Shown: positions 17,619 through 26,389, counted from the stretch's first letter. The stretch: DNA of 64,000 nucleotides from an uncultured Lachnoclostridium sp. (GCA_946499505.1 CAMMSL010000002.1:1-64000), one strand, 5' to 3'. The notes: generated by a model not told the origin, from the letters alone. Translations and numbers: made by a program.

Positions 17619-17716
17619 AAAAACCACCCTTATAAACTTTGACCGGTTTAGGGTGGCATTTCTATGCTCATTCTCTAAATAAGGTCAACCCCTTGTGGGC
17701 GGTTGCTCCTTTTTCA
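17619..17716 (-). ncRNA. Candidate small RNA, possible type I antitoxin
   Basis: A minus-strand promoter (TTGAAA at 17750-17745, TATATT at 17727-17722, spacer 17) would start an RNA near 17716. It first forms CAACC/GGTTG and later the stem CCACCCT (17656-17650) / AGGGTGG (17630-17624), ending in five U at 17623-17619. That gives an RNA of about 100 nt with its own promoter and terminator. It is antisense to the 3' region of the 15-residue hydrophobic ORF, as in convergent type I toxin-antitoxin pairs. The same hairpin must also end transcripts of the MFS gene. Confidence 0.5.
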
Positions 17717-17721
17717 TTTAC

Positions 17722-17750
17722 AATATATCATATTCGATAAACAGTTTCAA
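17722..17750 (-). promoter_or_regulatory. Promoter of the candidate small RNA
   Basis: TTGAAA and TATATT are spaced 17 bases apart on the minus strand; the -35 overlaps the stop codon of the MFS gene. Confidence 0.55.
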
Positions 17751-18937
17751 GATTTCATTTCATTATGCGTTTTCCGTATCAGCATTACCCCGATCATCAG
17801 CAGCAACGGGAAGATCACAGCCCATTGGATTCCTGTTTTCAGACTGTTTCCCGCGTATTCCGAGATGAAGCCCACATAGGTGGGACCGCCCGAGCATCCC
17901 AGATCTCCTGCCAGAGCGAAGAAGGCAAACATTACCGTGCCGCCGCCTCTTAATGCGGACGCGCCGATGCTGAATGCGCCCGGCCACATGATTCCTACGG
18001 AGAAACCGCAGATTCCGCAGCCGATCAGGCTGAGCGCGGGAATCGGCGAGAGTGAGATCATGCAGTAGGAGAGGACGCATAATAATCCGCTCAGGATCAT
18101 TGCCCGTTTCAGGTTCAGCTTTTCTCCGTACAGTCCATAGAGCAGCCGGGAACTGCCCATGCAGATGGCGAAGAACATAGGACCTGCCAGATCACCGATC
18201 GTCTTGCTGACGCCCAGTCCCTGCTCCGCGAAGGTGGAGGCCCACTGGCTGACGGACTGTTCGCTGGCGCCTGCACAGACCATGATTACCATAAGAATCC
18301 AGAATGCAGGCTTTCGGACAAGGTCAGTGAAGGACAGTCCTTTTTCACCTTCTTCTGTGAGTGTGCATATGGGTACTTTGCAAAAGACAAAGAAGTTGTA
18401 CATCGGGACAAGAGCCCATATAACAGCCATGATCCGCCAGTTTTCCACGCCGAACAGTGTAAAAAATATTGTTGAGACAAGAACTACCGCCACGTGTCCC
18501 CAGCAGTAGAAAGAGTGGAGCATACTCATGGTCTTTTCCTTATTATCTGTGGGAAGGGCTTCTACCACAGGGCTGACCATAACTTCCAGTAGTCCGCCGC
18601 CGACCGCGTAGATTACGACAGCGATGAGCAGACCGGCAAAGGGATTGGGCAGGAGTTCCGGCAGAAGGGGCAGACAGAACAGCCCTGCCGCTGATGCCGC
18701 GTGTGCGATCAGCATGGATGCCCGGTAGCCGATGCGGTCAATAAATCCTGCGGAAAGAAAATCGGTCATAAGCTGTACGATAAAGTTTATTGTGATGAGC
18801 AGTGTGATCCTGCCCATAGAGATATCATATGTACTCTGAAAAGTCAGAAAAAGAAGCGGTGTAAAATTATTTACAATTGCCTGCACTACATAGCCTGTGT
18901 AACAAGCGGTCAGCGTGCGGGTATATGTCTGTTTCAC
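17747..18937 (-). CDS. Major facilitator superfamily transporter
   Basis: A 396-residue protein with twelve predicted membrane segments. MFS landmarks are the cytoplasmic loop after segment 2 (GFIDRIGYRASM, a G-x-x-x-D-R-x-G-x-R/K motif A) and its weaker repeat in the second half (GLYGEKLNLKRAM). The general pattern (QAIVNNFTPLLFLTFQSTYDIS near the start, FSVGIMWPGAFSIGASAL late) is like the FucP/NarK-distant group of unknown substrate seen in Clostridia. The start is GTG with GGAGG upstream. It is divergent from the BlaI-type repressor gene. The substrate is not known. Confidence 0.88.
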   Translation of the reverse strand: MKQTYTRTLTACYTGYVVQAIVNNFTPLLFLTFQSTYDISMGRITLLITINFIVQLMTDFLSAGFIDRIGYRASMLIAHAASAAGLFCLPLLPELLPNPFAGLLIAVVIYAVGGGLLEVMVSPVVEALPTDNKEKTMSMLHSFYCWGHVAVVLVSTIFFTLFGVENWRIMAVIWALVPMYNFFVFCKVPICTLTEEGEKGLSFTDLVRKPAFWILMVIMVCAGASEQSVSQWASTFAEQGLGVSKTIGDLAGPMFFAICMGSSRLLYGLYGEKLNLKRAMILSGLLCVLSYCMISLSPIPALSLIGCGICGFSVGIMWPGAFSIGASALRGGGTVMFAFFALAGDLGCSGGPTYVGFISEYAGNSLKTGIQWAVIFPLLLMIGVMLIRKTHNEMKS

Positions 18938-19134
18938 TGAAGAAATCCTCCGTTATTCAAAATGTCTGCGGTACCGGCGCGCACAGCCGGCCGGATGCCG
19001 GGCACCGTGACCACATTATTATAGAAGAAGGAACGTTGTTTGTACAGATGTTTTTCGTATGTATGGAAAGGAAACAGTCTGATCTTTATCCGGAAATGAA
19101 TCAGCCGGTTTCGGACATAAAGACGAACTGTACT

Positions 19135-19163
19135 TTGACAGATGCCCGTGCGGAAGTTATAAT
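19135..19163 (+). promoter_or_regulatory. Consensus promoter of the BlaI-type gene
   Basis: Perfect TTGACA (19135-19140) and perfect TATAAT (19158-19163) with 17-base spacing, about 38 bases before the ATG. The stretch just after it (AACTATTACGAGTGTAGG) lies where a BlaI operator would be and shares the TGTAG half-site, but it is not a clean palindrome. Confidence 0.75.
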
Positions 19164-19200
19164 AACTATTACGAGTGTAGGAAAAGAGGAGGGAGAAGAT

Positions 19201-19596
19201 ATGAAAAAACTTCCGCAGATATCAGAAGCAGAATTCGAGGTTATGAGGATCGTGTGGGATCAGGGGCCTGTGAGCACAAACGAGGTTACGGATCAGCTGG
19301 TGCAGTCCACAGACTGGAGTCCAAAGACAATCCAGACACTTATTCGGAGACTTGTCACAAAAGGAGCCCTTACTTACGAGAAGAAGGGCAGAATGTTTGT
19401 CTATACGGCGGCAGTGGAAGAAGGCGAGTATCTTAGGTCGAAGACGTTATCTTTTGTGGAACACTATTTTAGCGGGAATATTTCTGCGCTGGTATCGTCC
19501 TATCTTGAAAGTGCTGCTCTGAGTGCGGAGGATATTGAGTCCCTGCGCGGCGTGCTGTCGGGGGCGGACAAAAACCGGACAGGAACACAGAAATAA
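19201..19596 (+). CDS. BlaI/MecI/CopY-family transcriptional repressor
   Basis: A 131-residue winged-helix repressor: LPQISEAEFEVMRIVWDQGPVSTNEVT at the start, then the recognition helix WSPKTIQTLIRRLVTKGAL and the wing YEKKGRMFVYTAAV, and a C-terminal dimer helix region. BlaI/MecI proteins are normally cleaved by an M56 sensor protease (BlaR1/MecR1) encoded next door. Here no M56 gene follows: a tRNA gene does. It may act on distant genes or the divergent MFS gene. An upstream in-frame ATG would give a much longer protein, but the sequence before this ATG is not family-like, and GGAGGGAG stands here. Confidence 0.9.
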   Translation: MKKLPQISEAEFEVMRIVWDQGPVSTNEVTDQLVQSTDWSPKTIQTLIRRLVTKGALTYEKKGRMFVYTAAVEEGEYLRSKTLSFVEHYFSGNISALVSSYLESAALSAEDIESLRGVLSGADKNRTGTQK

Positions 19597-19622
19597 AAAA
19601 ATGAAAAAAGTGAAAAAAGTTG

Positions 19623-19651
19623 TTGACATTTATAAAGGCCTGTAGTATAGT
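19623..19651 (+). promoter_or_regulatory. tRNA-Gly promoter
   Basis: TTGACA (19623-19628) and TATAGT (19646-19651) have a 17-base spacer, about 43 bases before the tRNA. Confidence 0.8.
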
Positions 19652-19693
19652 ATCTATTGTTCCGGTCAGGAAAACGAACGGAACACAGAAAAT

Positions 19694-19766
19694 GCGACAG
19701 TGGCTCAGTTGGTAGAGTACGACCTTGCCAAGGTCGGGGTCGCGGGTTCGAACCCCGTCTGTCGCT
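19694..19766 (+). tRNA. tRNA-Gly (anticodon GCC)
   Basis: A full cloverleaf can be drawn. The acceptor GCGACAG pairs with CTGTCGC, the D arm is GCTC...GAGT-like, the anticodon stem CGACC pairs with GGTCG, and the loop TTGCCAA has anticodon GCC. The T arm is GCGGG-TTCGAAC-CCCGT and the discriminator is T, as expected for glycine. No CCA is encoded. It has its own promoter and terminator. Confidence 0.96.
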
Positions 19767-19773
19767 CTGAATT

Positions 19774-19816
19774 AAGCACTTGAGATTCCGGAATGGGGTT
19801 CAGGTGCTTTTTCTTT
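19774..19816 (+). terminator. Terminator of the tRNA transcript
   Basis: AAGCACTTGAG pairs with TTCAGGTGCTT across a 14-base loop (one or two mismatches), followed by a run of T broken by one C. Confidence 0.8.
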
Positions 19817-19854
19817 TATCCGGCCGACATCCAGAGTACAGGAGAGCGAGTTTT

Positions 19855-21210
19855 ATGAAAAAATTGTCACTGAAAGAAATTATCGTAGTTGCCAGTATGC
19901 TGTTTGGTATGTTTTTCGGAGCGGGTAATCTGATCTTTCCGGCTTCCATGGGACAGCTTTCCGGAAGCAATATGTGGCAGGCAGCAGCAGGATTTCTGAT
20001 CACCGGGGTCGGACTGCCGCTGCTTGGCGTTGCGGCGCTGGGGGTCAGCCGGAAGGATGGCCTTCTTGAGCTGAGCAGCCGGGTGGGAAGAAGATACGGA
20101 CTTTTCTTCACCTGTGCCCTGTATTTGACAATAGGTCCTTTTTTTGCCATACCGAGATGCGCCACCGTATCATATACAGTAGGCGTGGAAGGAATTACGT
20201 CAGGCGCCTCTCATACAGCCGGGCTGGCAGTTTTCTCGCTGCTCTTTTTTGCCCTTGTCCTGTTTTTCTCTCTGCGCCCGGGAGAAATCATGACATGGAT
20301 CGGAAAAGTGCTCAATCCTCTGTTCCTTCTCTTTATGGGAATCCTCCTTGTGAGGGCCCTCGTATCCCCGGCAGGGGCAATAAGCGATGTGGCGCCTCAG
20401 GGCGGATATGCACAGGGCGCTTTCTTTACCGGGCTGCTTGAGGGATACAACACAATGGATGTCCTTGCAGGACTCGCGTTCGGGATCGTGGTTGTGGAAG
20501 CCATACGCGGACTGGGGGCGGAAGAACCGGGAGAGGTTGCGAAGAGTACGGTTAAGGCAGGCGTCTTCAGTTCTCTTCTGATGGCGCTGATCTATGTGCT
20601 GGTCACTGTGATGGGAGCTCAGAGCAGAGGGGTGTTCCCGGCCTCTGAGAACGGAGGGGAAGCTCTTGCGAGGATCGCCGGTTATTATTTCGGTACAGCC
20701 GGGGCGCTGATCCTTGCCGCGACTGTCACAGTAGCCTGCCTGAAGACAGCGGTAGGACTGATCACAAGCTGCGGGAGAACGTTCGTAAAACTGTTCCCCG
20801 GCGGCCCTTCTTACCGGATCTGGGCATCAGTATTCTGCGTGCTGTCATTTCTGATCGCGAACCTGGGACTGAATTCGATTATCGCTTATTCTATGCCGGT
20901 GTTAATGTTCCTGTATCCGTTGTCGATTGTGCTGATCGCACTTACGTTTTCTCATCGTATTTTCGGCGGGAACAGGCTCGTGTATCAGTGCACGATGGCT
21001 TTTACGGCTTTCGGCGCCATATTTGATTTCCTGCGCGCGCTGCCTGAAGCGATCAGTGCATCTCCGGCAATCGGGAGAATCACGGTTACTGCCGGCGCTC
21101 TCCTGCCGTTTTCGAAACAGGGATTCGGCTGGGTGTGTCCTGCGCTTGCCGGATTTGTGATCGGACTTCTTACCTGCCGGATACGCAGAGGAATGACCGA
21201 AAGAGAATAG
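19855..21210 (+). CDS. brnQ: Branched-chain amino acid:cation symporter (LIV-II type)
   Basis: A 451-residue, twelve-segment membrane protein of the BrnQ/LIVCS family, taking up leucine, isoleucine and valine with sodium or protons. The N-terminal family block FGMFFGAGNLIFPASMGQ is present, as are PFFAIPRCATVSYTVGVE and the later YNTMDVLAGLAFGIVVVEAIR. An in-frame extension upstream runs into the tRNA terminator, so the ATG after GGAGAG is chosen. It lies some kilobases from ilvBN and ilvE but in the same general block of branched-chain amino acid genes. Confidence 0.95.
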   Translation: MKKLSLKEIIVVASMLFGMFFGAGNLIFPASMGQLSGSNMWQAAAGFLITGVGLPLLGVAALGVSRKDGLLELSSRVGRRYGLFFTCALYLTIGPFFAIPRCATVSYTVGVEGITSGASHTAGLAVFSLLFFALVLFFSLRPGEIMTWIGKVLNPLFLLFMGILLVRALVSPAGAISDVAPQGGYAQGAFFTGLLEGYNTMDVLAGLAFGIVVVEAIRGLGAEEPGEVAKSTVKAGVFSSLLMALIYVLVTVMGAQSRGVFPASENGGEALARIAGYYFGTAGALILAATVTVACLKTAVGLITSCGRTFVKLFPGGPSYRIWASVFCVLSFLIANLGLNSIIAYSMPVLMFLYPLSIVLIALTFSHRIFGGNRLVYQCTMAFTAFGAIFDFLRALPEAISASPAIGRITVTAGALLPFSKQGFGWVCPALAGFVIGLLTCRIRRGMTERE

Positions 21211-21268
21211 ACAGGAGAAAGACGTTGAAAGTTCAGCCCGTGTTATCTGCAAAGGCACATGGCCGTGC

Positions 21269-21297
21269 TTGCTGATGCCGCGGTGCTATGCTATACT
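21269..21297 (+). promoter_or_regulatory. Putative hom promoter
   Basis: TTGCTG (21269-21274) and TATACT (21292-21297) are spaced 17 bases apart, about 95 bases before hom. A 10-bp inverted repeat (CACATGGCCG / CGGCCATGTG, about 21256 and 21335) brackets the site. Confidence 0.45.
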
Positions 21298-21391
21298 GTG
21301 AATACTGAACAGAAACAGGATGTTTTAAAACGCGGCCATGTGTATCCTGCATGATATTACGGCGTGCGGACAGCAGAAAAGAGGAGATTGA

Positions 21392-22669
21392 ATGAAGAAA
21401 ATCAAGATCGGCCTGCTTGGCCTTGGAACAGTCGGAACCGGTGTATATAAACTGATCCGGAAGCGCGCGGATGTGATGGAGCAGACTGCCGGCGCGCAGC
21501 TGGAGATTAAAAAGATACTTGTCCATAACAAAAATAAGAAAAGAGAAGGTGTGGATGAGAGCCTTCTGACTGATAACTGGAGAGAGATCCTCGAGGATGA
21601 AGAAATCCAGATCGTTATTGAAGTGATCGGCGGTATGGAACCGGCGAAAACAATGATCATGGAGGCTTTGAGAGCTGGTAAAAATGTGGTTTCAGCCAAT
21701 AAGGATCTGATCGCTGAAGAGGGGAGAGAGCTGTTCGACGCTGCCCGCCAGAATGGAAAAGATTTCCTTTTTGAGGCGGCCGTGGCAGGCGGAATTCCGA
21801 TCATCCGTCCGCTGAAACAGTGTCTGGCGGCAAATGAGATTTCAGATGTGCTGGGCATCGTAAATGGCACGACCAACTATATCCTGACCAAGATGTTTGA
21901 GGACGGGATGGAATTTGACGACGCGCTGAAACAGGCGCAGGATCTGGGATATGCCGAGGCTGACCCCACTGCGGATGTGGAAGGACTTGACGCAGGGCGC
22001 AAGGTGGCGATCATGGCGTCTATTGCGTTTCATTCAAGAGTCGTTTTTTCGGATGTTTATACAGAAGGTATCACGAAGATCACGGCGGCGGATATCGCTT
22101 ATGCGAAAGAATTTGACAGTGTGATCAAACTGCTCGGGGTTGCGCGGAATGCCGGGGACGGAATTGAAGTGGGAGTGTATCCTGTGATGCTGCCGAAAGA
22201 TCATCCGCTTGCGTCTGTAAGGGAGTCGTTCAATGCCGTGTTTATCCACGGCGATGCAGTGGACGATGCCATGTTCTACGGCAGAGGAGCCGGTGAGATG
22301 CCCACGGCCAGCGCGGTGGTCGGAGATGTGATCGATGTGGCGCGGGATCTGGCATACAACTGTACAGGCAGGATCAGCTGTACCTGTTACCGGCAGATTC
22401 CGGTGAAAGATTTCGGAGAGGCCGCGAACAAATTCTTCCTGCGTATGCAGGTAAAGAACCTCCCGGGTGTACTGGCACAGATCGCGCAGGTGTTCGGCGG
22501 ACATAAGGTGAGTATTGCAAGAGTTGTCCAGAAGAGTTCGCATTCAGACCGGGCGGAACTGGTCATTGTGACGGAAAAGGTAAAAGAACGGCATATGAAA
22601 GATGCCATAGGAGAACTGAAACAGATGGAGAGCATCTACGAGATCAGCAGCGTGATCCGGGAGTATTAA
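21392..22669 (+). CDS. hom: Homoserine dehydrogenase
   Basis: A 425-residue enzyme that reduces aspartate semialdehyde to homoserine, the branch point to threonine and methionine. The Rossmann start is IGLLGLGTVGTGVYKLI. The family blocks are VSANKDLIAEEG, LFEAAVAGGIPIIRPL, LGIVNGTTNYILTKM, AEADPTADVEGLDAGRK and TEGITKITAADI. A C-terminal ACT domain (about 345-425, NLPGVLAQIAQVFGGHKVSI) suggests feedback control by an amino acid such as threonine. RBS GAGGAG. A MarR regulator follows 85 bp downstream; a shared transcript is possible. Confidence 0.96.
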   Translation: MKKIKIGLLGLGTVGTGVYKLIRKRADVMEQTAGAQLEIKKILVHNKNKKREGVDESLLTDNWREILEDEEIQIVIEVIGGMEPAKTMIMEALRAGKNVVSANKDLIAEEGRELFDAARQNGKDFLFEAAVAGGIPIIRPLKQCLAANEISDVLGIVNGTTNYILTKMFEDGMEFDDALKQAQDLGYAEADPTADVEGLDAGRKVAIMASIAFHSRVVFSDVYTEGITKITAADIAYAKEFDSVIKLLGVARNAGDGIEVGVYPVMLPKDHPLASVRESFNAVFIHGDAVDDAMFYGRGAGEMPTASAVVGDVIDVARDLAYNCTGRISCTCYRQIPVKDFGEAANKFFLRMQVKNLPGVLAQIAQVFGGHKVSIARVVQKSSHSDRAELVIVTEKVKERHMKDAIGELKQMESIYEISSVIREY

Positions 22670-22753
22670 GCGTCAGCGGGGGTTCGGAGATCATGCATGC
22701 AAAACGGCAGATATAATGCTGCGAATGGAAGACGGATAAGGTGAGGGATACAG

Positions 22754-23188
22754 ATGGAGAAAAGAAGCCAGCCAATCGGATTTCTGATTAAACAGATCAA
22801 CAATGTGTACGAAAAAGATCTGAATGAACGGTTAAAGAAGATCGGTATCACATCATCACAGTGTGCAGTGCTGGACTATCTCTTCCGCACGAGCAAGGAA
22901 GAAGTAAGCCAGCGGGACGTGGAGAGGAACTTAAATCTTAAAAATCCGACCGTGACAGGGATCCTGAAACGTCTGGATGAAAAAGGCTATATCCTCTGCG
23001 TGCCGAATGCGCATGATAAGAGAAAAAAGAATATCTATCTTACGGAAAAAGCATATGATATCCAGAGGAGGATGGATATTGACCGTAGAAAGCTTGACAG
23101 AGAGCTGACACGCGGGATGACAAGGCGTGAGACTGATGCATTGAGGAGAAATCTGGAAAAGCTGCTGTATAATATCGCTGATCCGTGA
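22754..23188 (+). CDS. MarR-family transcriptional regulator
   Basis: A 144-residue winged-helix protein. The HTH reads SQRDVERNLNLKNPTVTGILKRLDEKGYI and the wing follows as DKRKKNIYLTEKA, typical of MarR. The N-terminal dimer helices are IGFLIKQINNVYEKDLNERL. The ligand is unknown. It is immediately upstream of thyA, 14 bp apart, and could be cotranscribed with thyA-dfrA; whether it controls them is only a guess. Confidence 0.9.
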   Translation: MEKRSQPIGFLIKQINNVYEKDLNERLKKIGITSSQCAVLDYLFRTSKEEVSQRDVERNLNLKNPTVTGILKRLDEKGYILCVPNAHDKRKKNIYLTEKAYDIQRRMDIDRRKLDRELTRGMTRRETDALRRNLEKLLYNIADP

Positions 23189-23202
23189 TAAAGGAGGAAA
23201 TT

Positions 23203-24051
23203 ATGAGTTACGCAGATAAAGTGTTTATCGATATGTGCCGGGATATTATTGAAAACGGCACGAGCACAGAAGGCGAGAAGGTGCGCCCGGTGTGGGAGGA
23301 CGGCACTTCCGCCTACACGATCAAGAAATTCGGAGTCGTGAACCGTTACGATCTTTCAAAAGAGTTCCCGGCTCTCACGCTCCGGCGCACGGCGATCAAA
23401 AGCTGTGTGGATGAGATGCTGTGGATCTGGCAGAAAAAGTCTAACAATGTACATGATCTTAAGAGTCATATCTGGGACAGCTGGGCGGATGAGAACGGAT
23501 CCATCGGAAAGGCATACGGATATCAGATGGGCGTAAAGCATCAGTACAAAGAAGGAATGATGGATCAGACGGATCGTGTGATCTATGATCTGAAGAACAA
23601 TCCGTACAGCCGTCGTATTATGACAAATATCTATGTGCACCAGGATCTCCACGAGATGAACCTGTATCCGTGCGCATACAGCATGACATTTAATGTGACG
23701 AAGGAGAAAGACAGTGATGTGCTGACCCTGAACGGTATTCTCAACCAGCGGTCTCAGGATGTACTGGCTGCAAACAACTGGAATGTGTGCCAGTATGCGG
23801 TCCTGATCTACATGCTGGCTCAGGTGTGCGGCATGAAAGCGGGCGAACTGGTCCATGTGATCGCGGACGCCCATATCTACGACAGGCATATTCCGATGAT
23901 CGAGGAACTGATCTCAAGAGAACCGTACCCGGCGCCCACATTCTGGCTGAATCCGGAGGTTAAGGATTTCTATGATTTTACACCGGATGATGTGAGACTG
24001 GATAATTATCAGACACATCCGCAGATCAAAAATATTCCGATCGCGGTATGA
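23203..24051 (+). CDS. thyA: Thymidylate synthase (ThyA)
   Basis: A 282-residue methylenetetrahydrofolate-dependent synthase making dTMP from dUMP. The catalytic cysteine is near residue 156 in LYPCAYSMTFNV, a variant of the usual PPCHTLFQFYV block. The dUMP-binding LNGILNQRSQDVLAANNWNVCQYAVL and the VHVIADAHIYDRHI stretch are clear. An in-frame ATG 18 bases earlier is rejected because AAAGGAGG stands directly before this one. It is followed by dihydrofolate reductase, which regenerates the tetrahydrofolate it oxidises. Confidence 0.94.
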   Translation: MSYADKVFIDMCRDIIENGTSTEGEKVRPVWEDGTSAYTIKKFGVVNRYDLSKEFPALTLRRTAIKSCVDEMLWIWQKKSNNVHDLKSHIWDSWADENGSIGKAYGYQMGVKHQYKEGMMDQTDRVIYDLKNNPYSRRIMTNIYVHQDLHEMNLYPCAYSMTFNVTKEKDSDVLTLNGILNQRSQDVLAANNWNVCQYAVLIYMLAQVCGMKAGELVHVIADAHIYDRHIPMIEELISREPYPAPTFWLNPEVKDFYDFTPDDVRLDNYQTHPQIKNIPIAV

Positions 24052-24082
24052 CCGAGAAATCTAAAAAGAAAGGCAAAGATAT

Positions 24083-24571
24083 ATGAAAGCAATATTAGCA
24101 GCAGACAAAAACTGGGGAATCGGTTATAACAACCGTCTGCTTGTGAGCATCCCCTCGGATATGAAGTTTTTCCGTCAGACAACGACCGGAAAGGTTGTAG
24201 TTATGGGGCGAAAGACATTAGAAAGTTTCCCGAATGGAATGCCGCTTAAGAACCGTACCAATATCGTCCTGACCGGCAATCAGAATTATCAGGTAAAAGA
24301 CGCCGTCATCGTCCACTCTGAAGACGAGCTGATGGAGGAATTGAAAAAATACAATACGAATGACATTTACGTGATAGGCGGAGAGAGCGTCTACCGCATG
24401 ATGCTGCCGTACTGTGACACAGCGTATGTGACAAAGATCAACCGCGCATTTCAGGCGGATACATTCTTCCCGAATCTGGATGAGATGGATGAGTGGGAGA
24501 TGACAGAAGAAAGCGAGGAGCAGACCTGTTTTGATCTGGAATTCTGTTTTACAAAATATGAACGCAGATAA
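24083..24571 (+). CDS. folA: Dihydrofolate reductase
   Basis: A 162-residue NADPH-dependent reductase that recycles dihydrofolate. The family blocks are AADKNWGIGYNNRL (start), the catalytic acid in IPSDMKFFRQTT, VVMGRKTLESFP, and YVIGGESVYRMMLPYCDTAYVTKI. The length is normal. It pairs functionally with thyA just upstream. The zinc-binding lipoprotein gene begins at or just after its stop codon, so the folate pair and the zinc transporter may share a transcript. Confidence 0.95.
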   Translation: MKAILAADKNWGIGYNNRLLVSIPSDMKFFRQTTTGKVVVMGRKTLESFPNGMPLKNRTNIVLTGNQNYQVKDAVIVHSEDELMEELKKYNTNDIYVIGGESVYRMMLPYCDTAYVTKINRAFQADTFFPNLDEMDEWEMTEESEEQTCFDLEFCFTKYERR

Positions 24572-24578
24572 AAATAGA

Positions 24579-25670
24579 ATGATGGACAGCAGCGGAAATG
24601 TGTCTGCAAGATTGCGGCGCAGTGCAGTCTGTGGTCTGGTGCTCGCCGGCTGTATAGCGCTTACAGCATCGGGATGCGCGGGGACAGGCGGCAGTACAAT
24701 GGTGCCGGGCAGTGCCGGCGATACTGCAGACAGCGACGGTGCCGGGAAGATCAGCGTCGTGACAACGATCTTCCCGCCCTATGATTTTGTCCGGGAGATC
24801 GCCGGAGACGAGGCGGACATTAAAATGCTCCTGAAACCCGGTGAGGAGACCCATTCCTACGAGCCGACGCCGCAGGATATCATCGCCATACAGAACAGTG
24901 ACGTCTTTATCTATACAGGCGGAGAAAACGATGTGTGGGTGGAAGACATCCTGAGTTCCATGCCGGACTCGGACATGGTGACACTGCGTCTTACAGACTG
25001 TGTCGATACAGTGGAAGAGGAGCAGGTAGAGGGGATGAAGGGAAGTGCCGGACACGATCATGATGAAGAGGATTATGGCGATGTGCACGGCGGTCATGCG
25101 GATGAGGCAGGAGACGGGGAAACTGAGGAAGAATCCCCTCATGAGGTGGACGAGCATGTCTGGACCTCTCCGGTCAATGCATCCCTGATCGTGGAACAGA
25201 TTAAAAACGTTCTCTCGCAGGCAGATCCGGACAACAGTGAGCTGTATGCAGAAAATACGCTGGCTTATCAAGAACAGCTCTCGGAGCTGGATCGGGAGTT
25301 CCGGGAGGTTGTGGACAATGCAAAGCGGGATGTCATGATCTTCGGCGACCGCTTCCCGTTCCGGTATTTTGCCGATGAGTACGGGCTGGAATATTATGCC
25401 GCATTTCCGGGATGCGCGGGCGATACGGAGCCCAGCGCGGCGACTATGGCGTTTCTCATCGAAAAGGTAAAAGAAGAGAAAGTGCCTGCGGTTTTGAAGA
25501 TGGAACTGAGCAACGCCGACATCGCGAATGCAATCGCAGAGGCGACGGGAACCGAGGTGAAAGTGCTCTACAGCTGTCATAATCTTTCCGCGGATGATTT
25601 TGAAAACGGGGAGACCTATCTCTCCATGATGCAGAAAAACGTAGAGACTTTGAAGGAGGTACTGAACTGA
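24579..25670 (+). CDS. znuA: Zinc/manganese ABC transporter substrate-binding lipoprotein
   Basis: About 363 residues, cluster A-I metal-binding protein. The signal peptide ends in the lipobox TASGC, giving a membrane-anchored lipoprotein outside the cell. Metal ligands appear in GEETHSYEPTPQD, EVDEHVWTSP and the C-terminal AFPGCAGDTEPSAAT region. A His/Asp-rich loop (GHDHDEEDYGDVHGGHADE) between the two ligand stretches is typical of zinc-specific (ZnuA/AdcA) members. The start is unsure: an ATG 21 bases earlier overlaps folA, and another ATG follows directly. None has a strong ribosome site. The ATPase and permease genes follow. Confidence 0.93.
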   Translation: MMDSSGNVSARLRRSAVCGLVLAGCIALTASGCAGTGGSTMVPGSAGDTADSDGAGKISVVTTIFPPYDFVREIAGDEADIKMLLKPGEETHSYEPTPQDIIAIQNSDVFIYTGGENDVWVEDILSSMPDSDMVTLRLTDCVDTVEEEQVEGMKGSAGHDHDEEDYGDVHGGHADEAGDGETEEESPHEVDEHVWTSPVNASLIVEQIKNVLSQADPDNSELYAENTLAYQEQLSELDREFREVVDNAKRDVMIFGDRFPFRYFADEYGLEYYAAFPGCAGDTEPSAATMAFLIEKVKEEKVPAVLKMELSNADIANAIAEATGTEVKVLYSCHNLSADDFENGETYLSMMQKNVETLKEVLN

Positions 25671-26389
25671 TGCCCCTGATAAAATGTGAAAATGTCTCCA
25701 TCGGCTACGAAGGCCAGACGGTGGTAAAAGATTTGAATTTTGCAATAGAAAAAGGCGACTATCTGTGTATTGTCGGAGAGAACGGCTCCGGCAAGAGTAC
25801 GCTTGTCAAAAGCCTTCTCGGGCTTAAAAATGTGGAAAAGGGGCGGATCACTTACGGAGACGGGCTGAAGCAGAACGAGATCGGTTATCTGCCCCAGCAG
25901 ACAGACGCGCAGAAGGATTTCCCTGCCAGCGTCTACGAGGTGGTTCTCTCCGGACGGCTCAACAGCCGGGGATTTCACCCTTTTTATACTGCGGCGGACA
26001 GGAAACAAGCTCTGGAAAAGATGGATCTTCTGGGGATACGGGATCTGGAGCGCCAGTGTTTCCGGGATCTTTCAGGCGGACAGAAACAGAGAGTGCTGCT
26101 CGCACGTGCACTGTGCGCTACGAAGAGCCTGCTTTTGCTCGATGAGCCGGTGACCGGACTGGACCCCATAGTAACCGGCGAATTCTATGATCTGATCCGC
26201 AGGATTAACCGCGAGTCGGGCATTGCAGTGGTGATGGTCTCCCACGACATCGAGAGCGCAGTGAAAGATGCGACACATATCCTCCATCTTCAGGAGACCG
26301 CGCTCTTCTTCGGAACAACAGAAGATTACAGGAAAAGCCGGATCGGCAAAGCATTTCTGGGAGGTGTGCAAGATGGAAATGATCATTGA
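25670..26389 (+). CDS. znuC: Zinc/manganese ABC transporter ATP-binding protein
   Basis: A 239-residue ATPase. Walker A is GENGSGKSTL, the Q-loop LPQQTDA, the signature LSGGQKQRVLLARAL, Walker B LLLLDEPVTGLD, and the switch histidine VMVSHD. YEVVLSGRLNSRGF is typical of the ZnuC/FhuC-like metal group. Start and upstream stop overlap (TGATG). The permease start overlaps its 3' end. Confidence 0.94.
   Translation: MPLIKCENVSIGYEGQTVVKDLNFAIEKGDYLCIVGENGSGKSTLVKSLLGLKNVEKGRITYGDGLKQNEIGYLPQQTDAQKDFPASVYEVVLSGRLNSRGFHPFYTAADRKQALEKMDLLGIRDLERQCFRDLSGGQKQRVLLARALCATKSLLLLDEPVTGLDPIVTGEFYDLIRRINRESGIAVVMVSHDIESAVKDATHILHLQETALFFGTTEDYRKSRIGKAFLGGVQDGNDH

Noticed and set aside
18877..19596. A longer start for the BlaI-type gene
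   Set aside because: The extra 108 residues are unlike the family, overlap the promoter TTGACA/TATAAT and the divergent MFS gene, and the ATG at 19201 has a good ribosome site.
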